Assembly: GCF_900120125.1 (NCBI RefSeq)
Contig: NZ_LT635544.1
Span: forward strand, 263,458 to 327,457
Direction: 5' to 3'
DNA: 64,000 bases
Origin: Gemella massiliensis
Lineage (GTDB): Bacteria; Bacillota; Bacilli; Staphylococcales; Gemellaceae
Positions 1-6,520 of the stretch are shown piece by piece (within the stretch, counting starts at the first letter, position 1; every line of letters starts with the position of its first letter). The translations under genes and the position numbers were made by a program. Under the pieces are notes generated by a model. It searched no databases. It was not told where the DNA came from and saw only the letters and a list, made by a program, of their open reading frames with translations.

Positions 1-716
1 AAAGTTGAGTAGTTATCTATTTTACTACTTTTATTATTGTTCCAAAGTTTAATGTGTTCTCTTGTATCAATAGAATCTCCTGTCCAGTGAGCAAAAAGTT
101 CTATCGGTATATTCGTTGATATTTTTCTTATAATAAGACCATGCCAAGGACTTTCAATTACTTCTTTATCGGAATTACTTTTTTCTATTAGTGATAAAAG
201 CTTGTTGTGTGAGAATTTTTCGTAATAAGTTAAACCTTGTGTTAAACTCCCTGCCACATCTCCCATAGAGCTGCAAATATTATGTTTAATATTATATAGA
301 ACAACGAGTTTAAAAATTAATAAATCGTCAAAAGCAATTTTTTCGAAATTAAACATTGCTTTAGCAATAGCAACAAGAACAGCCCCTGAAGAACCTAACC
401 CATATTTGCTGTTTTTTCCATGTAGCTCATTTAAAATAGTAAGTGAAAATGAATTTTTACTTCTTAAGTAATTCTGAGTAAATTTAATAAAATTTTGTAT
501 AAGGTGAAAATCTTTATTATCTTCATCTAAAGTTATTTTTTTATTGTACAATGTATCGAAAATAGTAGTTGTGTCACTTGGTTCTATAATGGCAGTAATT
601 TTTTTGGAAACTCCGAGCAAGATTGCTTTTGAGTAATCTTCTAAAATAGCATATTCACCGGCAATATAGAGTTTTCCATAAGCTACTCCATACACATGAT
701 TATTTTTTTGTTCCAT
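1..716 (-). CDS. mvaK2: Phosphomevalonate kinase (C-terminus beyond window edge)
   Basis: GHMP-family kinase that phosphorylates phosphomevalonate to diphosphomevalonate in the cytoplasmic mevalonate route to isopentenyl diphosphate. The first 238 residues read without a stop from ATG at 716 to the edge. The start carries the sugar-kinase-like YGKLYIAGEYAILE, and the GHMP ATP loop appears as KYGLGSSGAVLVAIAKA. The start overlaps the end of mvaD by 34 bases, so the two are translationally coupled. Identity as MvaK2 rests on order (third of three GHMP genes) and on the N-terminal motif. The C-terminal third is missing only because the window ends. Confidence 0.9.
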   Translation of the reverse strand, partial: MEQKNNHVYGVAYGKLYIAGEYAILEDYSKAILLGVSKKITAIIEPSDTTTIFDTLYNKKITLDEDNKDFHLIQNFIKFTQNYLRSKNSFSLTILNELHGKNSKYGLGSSGAVLVAIAKAMFNFEKIAFDDLLIFKLVVLYNIKHNICSSMGDVAGSLTQGLTYYEKFSHNKLLSLIEKSNSDKEVIESPWHGLIIRKISTNIPIELFAHWTGDSIDTREHIKLWNNNKSSKIDNYST

Positions 717-1594
717 AATTTAGAAATTTCCTTATATAATATTTCTTGATCTTCTTTAAGATAAAGAACTTTAACATTGGGACCGGCATCCATTGTAAAA
801 TAGCAACGATAGCCGCTGTTTCGAAGTTTTTTTACTATATTCATAGCCTGATAACTTTCATCGGTTAAAAATGAAAAACCGGGTGTTGCGGTTTTGGTTG
901 TTGAGTGCATAAGTAGAGCATTTCTTTCCGTTATTTCACCGATTTTTTCAAAATTATTATTTTCAAGAGCGTCTTTCATAGCTGCAAAATCTTTTTTTGC
1001 CTGATTAACCCAGTTGGAAAAATTGGTAGAAGTTTGAACACAACGTTCCATGGCTTCACGACTTGAGATTTTTTTTCTATTCTCGTTAACAACAAGAACC
1101 ATCATTCCAAAATCAAGTGAACAAGAAAGTTCCTCAACACTACCGTCCTCAAGCCAAGAAGCAAGTTTGTAAAAGCTACGGCAAGAAGAGCCTGATCCTT
1201 CTTTAGATATTTCGATTAGTTCTTTGGTAGTTTTATTAAGATTAAAGTATTTGTTGCAAGCAAGAACTAACGCCATAGTACCGCTGGAACTGGAAGAAAG
1301 ACCGGCTGCAGTAGGTACGGTATTGTAACTTTTTATACAGATTTTCTCTCTATCATGCGGAGTGAATTTTGAAATAAAGTTAATTATTTTTTTCACTTCA
1401 TCATTGTTTTGTTTTTCATTATTAATGTAAAACTCATCTTCATTGGATAAACTTTTTTCGATTTTTGTTTTTGAAATTAAATTGTCTAAACGAAGTGAAA
1501 GATTTGGGTTAAATGGTAAAACGGGATTTTTTGATTTTTTCCCCCAATACTTTACCAACGCAATGTTGGCATAACCTAGACTGTAACTATCCAT
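683..1594 (-). CDS. mvaD: Diphosphomevalonate decarboxylase
   Basis: ATP-dependent decarboxylase that converts mevalonate diphosphate to isopentenyl diphosphate. The 303-residue product begins with the family signature GYANIALVKYWGK, and has the GHMP phosphate loop VPTAAGLSSSSSGTMAL at about residues 93-109. A conserved MDAGPNVK segment near the C-terminus is typical of MvaD. It is slightly shorter than the usual 320-330 residues. The 5' end overlaps mvaK1 by 19 bases and the 3' end overlaps mvaK2, giving the compact K1-D-K2 operon known from Gram-positive cocci. Confidence 0.95.
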   Translation of the reverse strand: MDSYSLGYANIALVKYWGKKSKNPVLPFNPNLSLRLDNLISKTKIEKSLSNEDEFYINNEKQNNDEVKKIINFISKFTPHDREKICIKSYNTVPTAAGLSSSSSGTMALVLACNKYFNLNKTTKELIEISKEGSGSSCRSFYKLASWLEDGSVEELSCSLDFGMMVLVVNENRKKISSREAMERCVQTSTNFSNWVNQAKKDFAAMKDALENNNFEKIGEITERNALLMHSTTKTATPGFSFLTDESYQAMNIVKKLRNSGYRCYFTMDAGPNVKVLYLKEDQEILYKEISKLWNKKIIMCME

Positions 1595-2382
1595 GAGTTA
1601 TATCCTTTCTCTTTAAGCGAATTTTGAATTTTTCTTGCATTATTTAATGAATCACTAAGACAGATACAACATCCGCCGGCACCACCACCGGTTAATTTTG
1701 CACCTTTAGCATTATTTTTTTTGCAAATTTCAACAACTTCGTCATTACTTTTATGACTAACACCGAGTTTTTGAAGTAATTTATGAGACTCATACATATA
1801 TTCACCGATAACATCAATATTTTTATCTTTTAAATAAGGAATTACTTCATCTGTAATTTTTCCAAGATTATCAATATATTTTTTGTATTGTTTAAAATTA
1901 TCTTTTATGTGTTTTAATGTTTTTTTAGTAATACCGACAACTCCGGTATCAATAATAAGTAAAAAGCTGTTTAAAGAAAAATTCAAAATTTCAGAACCGT
2001 CCTTTTTAGAAAAAAGAAGCGGACTGTCGCTTAAAACTTGATTAACATCAATTCCACTGGGATTTCCATGGATAAATTTTTCACAATCGTTGGCAATAGT
2101 TTTTACATCAGTTATATTTTTTGAACGAGCTATTGCAACACTAAGTGCCGCAGAAGAGCCAAGACCTCGTCCTACGGGTATAGTGCTGTTAATATTAATT
2201 TCAGTTGTTTTATCAATATCACAACGGTTAGCTATAAAATCTAATATTTTATCACGTTGTTGAACAGTATTTGTTTGTTTTAAAGTAACATCAACTTGCA
2301 TCTCAGGAAGTGGAATAGTAATTCCTTTGTATCCATAGACAACAGCATGCTCTCCAAAAAAAATTGCTTTAGCGTGTGTCAT
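1576..2382 (-). CDS. mvaK1: Mevalonate kinase
   Basis: Phosphorylates mevalonate to 5-phosphomevalonate, the first of the three kinase/decarboxylase steps encoded here. The 268-residue product starts at ATG 2382 (MTHAKAIFFGEHAVVYG), which has a GAGGG ribosome site eight bases upstream. An in-frame ATG at 2424 would add 14 residues but lacks such a site. The GHMP ATP loop IPVGRGLGSSAALS lies near residues 68-81, and the C-terminal glycine motif LTGGGAGGCCICL near residue 240. It is the first gene of the operon, behind a consensus promoter at 2455-2483. Confidence 0.94.
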   Translation of the reverse strand: MTHAKAIFFGEHAVVYGYKGITIPLPEMQVDVTLKQTNTVQQRDKILDFIANRCDIDKTTEININSTIPVGRGLGSSAALSVAIARSKNITDVKTIANDCEKFIHGNPSGIDVNQVLSDSPLLFSKKDGSEILNFSLNSFLLIIDTGVVGITKKTLKHIKDNFKQYKKYIDNLGKITDEVIPYLKDKNIDVIGEYMYESHKLLQKLGVSHKSNDEVVEICKKNNAKGAKLTGGGAGGCCICLSDSLNNARKIQNSLKEKGYNSWIVTV

Positions 2383-2454
2383 AATACCCTCGCAAAAATT
2401 TTTAAATTTTAAAAATAATTTCAAAAATGAAATTATAAATTCTAATGTACACTA

Positions 2455-2483
2455 ATTATACTGATACCTTGATGATTTGTCAA
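2455..2483 (-). promoter_or_regulatory. Sigma-A promoter of the mevalonate operon
   Basis: Read on the minus strand: TTGACA (2483-2478), a 17-base spacer and TATAAT (2460-2455). Both hexamers are perfect consensus. The promoter lies about 75 bases upstream of the mvaK1 start, so the operon is probably strongly and constitutively transcribed. Confidence 0.85.
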
Positions 2484-2597
2484 ACAAGTAAAGTTAAAAA
2501 TATCATAACATATAACAGAGTACAAATAAAAAAGCTAATCAATAAAGTAAGTAAAAAATTTCAGCCATATTACTTTATTAATCGCTTTTTAAATTAT

Positions 2598-3491
2598 TTA
2601 ATGTTTGTGGCATTGTATACCGTAAGGTTCTAAGTGAATTAGCGTTTCGCAGTAGTAAAATTCTTTAGCTAATTTTCGTTCTATATTAACAGTTATATCA
2701 TGACTTTGTTTAACATTTAAATTAGGATCTACGGTAATTGTGATGTCAATAAGATAAAGTAGCCCATGAGTACGACCCTTAATATCAACTATAGACATGA
2801 CACCGTCAATATTATGCAATATTGCCTCAATTTTTTCTATAGTTTCAGTATCAACGCCATCTGTTAATACATAAGTTGCTTCCTTAAATATATTAATAGC
2901 GGTCCAAACTATTAATGCTCCGACTATTATTGCGACTATCGAATCTGCTATAGGAATACCGAAGTAAGTCATAACAATACCGACAAGCGTACCGACAGAA
3001 ACCAAAGCATCACTAAGATTATCAAGAGCAGCTGCTTTCAATGATTTACTGCCGAGTTTTTTTGCCAGTTTGGTGTTATAAAAATAAACGCTAAACATAA
3101 TGCTACTTGCAATAAGGGCAACAATAGCAGAAAGCATATTAGGTTGCTCATAACTGTGGGTGATAATTTTTCTGATTGCAAAAATTATCACTTCAATACC
3201 GGCATAAAGCATAATAAATGAAGCTATTAGGGTAGAAATAAGCTCAGCGCGAAAGTGACCATAAAGATGATCGTCATCAGCAGGCTTTCTGGAAATTTTT
3301 AGACCTATTAAAACAAAAATCGAAGATATAACATCCGTTGCATTATTAATTCCGTCGGCTACCAATGCGGATGAATAAAATAAATACCCGGAGGAAAGTT
3401 TTATTAATGTGAGAATTAAGTAAGATAAAATACTTAACTTAGCCCCTTGTTCAGCTTTTTTTAATTTATCAAAAATAGAATTGTTACCCAT
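2598..3491 (-). CDS. Cation diffusion facilitator metal exporter (probable Mn/divalent metal efflux)
   Basis: Membrane antiporter that expels divalent metal cations. The 297-residue protein has the usual six transmembrane segments in its first 210 residues and a cytoplasmic metal-binding domain after that. The metal-site motif in helix 2 reads ALVADGINNATD, with Asp replacing the His of zinc-specific members, and HLYGHFRAE follows the first helical pair. Asp-type sites of this kind are associated with manganese exporters such as MneP/MneS and MntE, so Mn is the favoured but unproven substrate. ATG 3491 has an AGGAG site. The gene lies upstream of, and on the same strand as, the mevalonate operon, which has its own promoter. 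Confidence 0.85.
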   Translation of the reverse strand: MGNNSIFDKLKKAEQGAKLSILSYLILTLIKLSSGYLFYSSALVADGINNATDVISSIFVLIGLKISRKPADDDHLYGHFRAELISTLIASFIMLYAGIEVIIFAIRKIITHSYEQPNMLSAIVALIASSIMFSVYFYNTKLAKKLGSKSLKAAALDNLSDALVSVGTLVGIVMTYFGIPIADSIVAIIVGALIVWTAINIFKEATYVLTDGVDTETIEKIEAILHNIDGVMSIVDIKGRTHGLLYLIDITITVDPNLNVKQSHDITVNIERKLAKEFYYCETLIHLEPYGIQCHKH

Positions 3492-3598
3492 AATATACTC
3501 CTAAAATTAGTGTTTAATTATTATAACAAGTTTAAAAAAATTAATCAATAGAAACATATTTAATTTAAAACTAAATTTGTTTCTCTTAGGCGAACTTT

Positions 3599-4219
3599 TT
3601 ATTTTTTAAAATTTAAAATTGTATAAACGACTGTAATTAAACATAAAAATAATATAATTTCTGTAATAAATGGTGTTAGTGGGATAGAATATGCTTTTAA
3701 GACATTAAGATAACCGTATGTTGTAAGAAGCGGTATTATAGTAAAAGAAATACTGAGTAAGAACCCTGAAAATATATAAATGTACCATCTATTATGTGTA
3801 AAAGCAATATATAATGCTAATATACTTAATATTATATTTGTAACACTGCTTGCTAATGTATATATCGGATAAATATTATCTTCAAAAAGATATGGAATAA
3901 TATTTATACTAAGAAATATTAAAGCTAACATCATGAGAGGTCGTAATATTTGTCTTAATGGTGCGGCGGATAATTCATTAATAATTCTGTTAGCCAAGTT
4001 TTTGACGTCCCCATAAACATCGATAAATGTTTTTCCTTGTGATTGATAGATAATAAGATCTTGCTCTATCTCAAGTAATATTATTTCAAGTTGTTTTTCA
4101 TCCTTAAAAAAGGATTTGGTTCGTAGAAAGACTAAGAGTTCATCAAAATGTTTTTTATTTTCTTTCGTTAATTGGTGTTTTAGTTTATTATTGTATTTAA
4201 TTAATGTTGATATTTCCAT
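3599..4219 (-). CDS. DUF1129-like membrane protein paired with PadR regulator
   Basis: Membrane protein of unknown function. The 206-residue product has a soluble N-terminal region (about 1-95) containing TKENKKHFDELLVFLRT, a pattern seen in DUF1129/DUF1048 proteins, followed by four hydrophobic segments to the C-terminus. ATG 4219 is chosen because AAAGGAA lies just upstream; the longer reading frame to 4306 would run through the PadR gene. Pairs of a PadR repressor and this kind of membrane protein are common in Firmicutes and are often linked to envelope stress or drug response. No such role can be shown here. Confidence 0.7.
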   Translation of the reverse strand: MEISTLIKYNNKLKHQLTKENKKHFDELLVFLRTKSFFKDEKQLEIILLEIEQDLIIYQSQGKTFIDVYGDVKNLANRIINELSAAPLRQILRPLMMLALIFLSINIIPYLFEDNIYPIYTLASSVTNIILSILALYIAFTHNRWYIYIFSGFLLSISFTIIPLLTTYGYLNVLKAYSIPLTPFITEIILFLCLITVVYTILNFKK

Positions 4220-4232
4220 ATGTGTATTTCCT

Positions 4233-4556
4233 TTATTGTTGTAAAATATTATTAATTGCAGTTGATATTTGATGCCAAACATGAGAAAATTCATCAATAT
4301 ATTCACTACCCTCAGATGTCAATGTATAATATTTTCGAGGAGGCCCATCGGTACTTTCTTTAAGATAACTGGATATTAATTTTTCTTTTTCTAATTTTAA
4401 AAGGAGGGGATATATAGTTCCTTGGGCAACCATTTCAAGCCCAAATTTACTTAGTTCTTCAGTTATTTCATAACCGTACATATCCTTATTTTCAATTAAT
4501 CTAAGTACACATGCTTCGAGCGTGCCTTTCAGTATTTGAGATGTGTTAATTTTCAT
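4233..4556 (-). CDS. PadR-family transcriptional regulator
   Basis: Winged-helix repressor of 107 residues. The fold is visible from the LKGTLEACVLRLIENKDMYGYEI helix region (given here only as the family hallmark: LEACVLRLI followed by MYGYEITEEL), the GTIYPLLLKLE recognition helix and the wing GPPRKYYTLT. It is followed 13 bases later by its membrane-protein partner. Members of this family usually repress their own operon by binding a palindrome near the promoter; the 4560-4620 region contains TGTTTAACA and overlapping short inverted repeats that could serve. The ligand is unknown. Confidence 0.88.
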   Translation of the reverse strand: MKINTSQILKGTLEACVLRLIENKDMYGYEITEELSKFGLEMVAQGTIYPLLLKLEKEKLISSYLKESTDGPPRKYYTLTSEGSEYIDEFSHVWHQISTAINNILQQ

Positions 4557-4632
4557 AAATATCTCCTTTGGGTACTTTGTTTAACAATATACTAACATAT
4601 CTATGGTATTTTGTAAAACAAAATAGTTGGAT

Positions 4633-4662
4633 AAAAAAAAGAGAAACCGTTTTGATTTTCTC
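4633..4662 (-). terminator. Rho-independent terminator after tRNA-Leu
   Basis: On the minus strand GAGAAA (4662-4657) pairs with TTTCTC (4646-4641) and is followed by eight T residues. It lies seven bases beyond the tRNA 3' end. Confidence 0.75.
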
Positions 4663-4668
4663 TAATTA

Positions 4669-4752
4669 TACCAGCAGCCGGGGTCGAACCGGCACGATGT
4701 CACCATCGCTGGATTTTGAGTCCAGTGCGTCTGCCAATTCCGCCATGCTGGC
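4669..4752 (-). tRNA. tRNA-Leu (anticodon CAA)
   Basis: The minus strand reads GCCAGCATGGCGGAATTGGC at its 5' end, with a TGCTGGT acceptor strand at the 3' end. The anticodon arm CTGGA-CTCAAAA-TCCAG gives anticodon CAA, read as leucine for UUG codons. A long variable arm (CGATGGTGACATCG) marks it as class II, and the T arm contains GGTTCGACCCC. The length is 84 bases, the terminal CCA is not encoded, and the first acceptor pair is G-U. It has its own promoter and terminator. Confidence 0.95.
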
Positions 4753-4763
4753 ATTACCTATAT

Positions 4764-4793
4764 ATAATAACATAAATAGTAATAGTTTGTCAA
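4764..4793 (-). promoter_or_regulatory. Promoter of tRNA-Leu
   Basis: On the minus strand: TTGACA (4793-4788), an 18-base spacer and TATTAT (4769-4764), with the mature tRNA starting 12 bases after the -10 box. The insertion-sequence target duplication begins only five bases upstream of the -35 box. Confidence 0.7.
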
Positions 4794-4797
4794 AAAA

Positions 4798-4822
4798 ATT
4801 TTCAAATTAAATTCAAAAATTT
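4798..4822. repeat. Left 25-bp target-site duplication of IS copy 1
   Basis: The 25 bases before the left end of the element recur exactly at 6157-6181, directly after its right end. The repeat is AT-only apart from two C residues. A single flanking A could extend the match to 26, but comparison with copy 2 places that A inside the element. Confidence 0.85.
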
Positions 4823-4920
4823 TGTAGTGTTACAATAGATGTGAGACATATAATAAAAAAAAGAAGAGTAAATCCTGTATAATGAAGTTACCTACAAATC
4901 AAAAAAAGGAATTTAGTCTT

Positions 4921-5904
4921 ATGAAAACTATTATAACAGAAAATATAGAAAAAACACAACGATATATACCTCATACTTTACAAACAAGAATAGCTGCAGT
5001 TAAAACTTATAGAAACGGTAACTCTATTCGTTTTGTTTGTAGGCGCTATAAAATATCAAAAGCCTCTCTTTTGCGTTGGAATAAAAAATATGACGGTACT
5101 AAAGAGTCTCTTATAGATAAGTCTCATAGACCTCATTCCATTCACCCTAACGCCCATACAGTTGAAGAATTGTCTTGGATTAAAAATCTTATTAAACGTA
5201 ATCCTAATATTTCTATGATTGAATTATATGCTAAACTTAAATTCAACAAAGGTTATAAAAGACATCCTTGTTCTTTATTTAGAGTGCTTAGAAAATTAGG
5301 CTTTTATAAAGATACTAAGAAAAAAGTAATTCCTTATAAACCTAAACCTTATGACACACCTACTGAAATTGGTAAAAAATGGCAACTTGATGTGAAATAT
5401 GTTCCTAAACGTTGTTATGTAGGAGAAATTCCTGATAAATTTTATCAATATACTATTATTGATGAAGCTACTAGGGAAAGATTTATTTTCCCTTTTAAAG
5501 AACAATCATCATATTCTACTGTTCAATTTGTTAAAATGGCTATTGATTATTTTGGGTATAAACCCAAGATAATTCAAACTGATAATGGTTTTGAATTTAC
5601 GCATTTTAAAGATACTAAACGAATACACCCTTTTGATGTATTGTGTAATAATCTTGGCATTAAACATCAACTTATTAGACCTAGAACTCCTAGACATAAC
5701 GGTAAGGTTGAACGTAGTCATAGAAATGATAATGAACGTTTTTACAGGCATTTATCTTTCTTTTCGTATGATGATCTTATATCTCAGATGAAAAAGTATC
5801 TATATCGCTCTAACCGTCTTCCTATGCAGACTTTAAATTGGCTTTCTCCTGTTGAAAAAAGAAAAGAGCTACGGAAAGAGTCTATAAAAATATGCCGGCT
5901 TTAA
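4921..5904 (+). CDS. DDE transposase of IS copy 1
   Basis: Cuts and joins the element ends. The 327-residue product has an N-terminal helix-turn-helix (RNGNSIRFVCRRYKISKASL, about 25-44), a second HTH-like segment (NPNISMIELYAKLKF) and an rve integrase core. The catalytic triad is visible as WQLDVKYV, IQTDNGFEF and HNGKVERSH. ATG 4921 is chosen because AAAAAAGGAATTT precedes it, whereas the in-frame ATG at 4882 directly abuts a TATAAT. The frame stops at CRL because TA is missing relative to copy 2, whose frame continues for 29 more residues. Since the core is complete, this copy may well be active. Confidence 0.88.
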   Translation: MKTIITENIEKTQRYIPHTLQTRIAAVKTYRNGNSIRFVCRRYKISKASLLRWNKKYDGTKESLIDKSHRPHSIHPNAHTVEELSWIKNLIKRNPNISMIELYAKLKFNKGYKRHPCSLFRVLRKLGFYKDTKKKVIPYKPKPYDTPTEIGKKWQLDVKYVPKRCYVGEIPDKFYQYTIIDEATRERFIFPFKEQSSYSTVQFVKMAIDYFGYKPKIIQTDNGFEFTHFKDTKRIHPFDVLCNNLGIKHQLIRPRTPRHNGKVERSHRNDNERFYRHLSFFSYDDLISQMKKYLYRSNRLPMQTLNWLSPVEKRKELRKESIKICRL

Positions 5905-6024
5905 TTCCTTGTTAGATAATAGATTTCACAACTTATTTGTCAAGGACAAGGGCTACGCCTTTTTCAAATCCTTGACAAATAAGTTTTAGAAATCCGAAAT
6001 GTTCTCTAAGGAATTAAAGCTGGC
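5894..6024. repeat. Large nested hairpin inside IS copy 1
   Basis: Three nested inverted repeats share one axis. The outer arms GCCGGCTTTAATTCCTT (5894-5910) and AAGGAATTAAAGCTGGC (6008-6024) pair with one G-T mismatch; the middle arms are GATTTC (5922-5927) and GAAATC (5989-5994); the inner arms are AACTTATTTGTCAAGGA (5930-5946) and TCCTTGACAAATAAGTT (5969-5985), a perfect 17-bp match. The apex can close further through AAGG/CCTT. The transposase stop lies in the outer left arm. No T-run follows, so it is not a standard terminator. Confidence 0.8.
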
Positions 6025-6069
6025 AAATCTAATAAAATAATGTAATTTACGTCGGGGGCTTCATACGGT

Positions 6070-6095
6070 TTACATAGAAGCTAGCTTCTATGTAA
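6070..6095. repeat. Perfect 26-bp palindrome inside IS copy 1
   Basis: The sequence reads the same on both strands around the centre GCTAGC, with half-site TTACATAGAAGCT. An identical palindrome is present at 54789-54814 in copy 2. It lies between the large hairpin and the right end, so it could be a transposase or host-factor site, or part of a structured RNA tail. Confidence 0.8.
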
Positions 6096-6156
6096 TTCTA
6101 TTATATCTGGTATTTATTTTTTACTTTTTTTGTCTCACATCATTTACAAATGTACA

Positions 6157-6181
6157 ATTTTCAAATTAAATTCAAAAATTT
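6157..6181. repeat. Right 25-bp target-site duplication of IS copy 1
   Basis: Exact repeat of 4798-4822, lying directly after the element's terminal TGTACA. Confidence 0.85.
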
Positions 6182-6520
6182 ATTTAGTATTATAATGTGT
6201 ATATTGTGATGAGTATATATAGTTAGTAATAAAACTATGAGCAAAAAACATTTTATAGTAGTTTGTTGGTTAAAATTATTTATCGTTGTTTTAAATATAA
6301 AATTATTTAAACTAATTATATTTTTATTTTCTGGAAACGTTATTTTTATTTTAATTTTATCATTAAATATCCAAGTTTATATTTTATTATTATAAATTTT
6401 TTTAACTATGTTAATACTTTATAACGATAATATCAAAATATTTATATCAAAATTTATGGACAAATTAAGAAAAAAGTAGGATAATTGAACATAGTGTTAT
6501 AAAATGAAAGGATATATAAT
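6182..6520 (+). other. AT-rich gap before the surface protein
   Basis: This stretch has no convincing gene. A 52-codon frame at 6237-6395 would encode a very hydrophobic peptide, but it has no ribosome site and could be chance in such AT-rich DNA. TATAAT occurs at about 6190 and further AT-rich hexamers near 6495-6510 could serve the following gene. An AAAGGA ribosome site for the surface protein lies at about 6507-6512. Confidence 0.4.

Larger units (their letters stand above)
4823..6156 (+). mobile_element. Insertion sequence, IS481/IS1202-like, copy 1 (1334 bp)
   Basis: The element is bounded by imperfect inverted repeats: the left end begins TGTAGTGTTAC and continues to GATGTGAGACA, and the complement of the right end begins TGTACATTTGT and also runs to GATGTGAGACA. 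It carries one DDE transposase frame, a large hairpin and a 26-bp palindrome. It is almost identical to the copy at 53540-54875, except for a few substitutions and a missing TA near 5902. Flanking 25-bp direct repeats show a transposition event rather than a rearrangement. A single reading frame argues against IS3; the long duplication recalls IS1202 relatives. Confidence 0.9.

Noticed and set aside
2445..2633. 62-codon plus-strand frame between mvaK1 and the CDF gene
   Set aside because: It runs across the consensus promoter of the mevalonate operon and into the CDF coding region, has no ribosome site and no family pattern.
4568..4810. 80-codon plus-strand frame
   Set aside because: It is antisense to tRNA-Leu and its terminator and promoter, so it is a chance frame.
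4823..6156. IS3-family assignment
   Set aside because: There is a single transposase frame with no orfA/orfB overlap, and the target duplications are far longer than the 3-4 bp usual for IS3.
6237..6395. 52-codon hydrophobic frame downstream of IS copy 1
   Set aside because: There is no ribosome site, and A/T-only DNA easily gives Ile/Leu/Phe-rich frames; it is mentioned only in the gap description.
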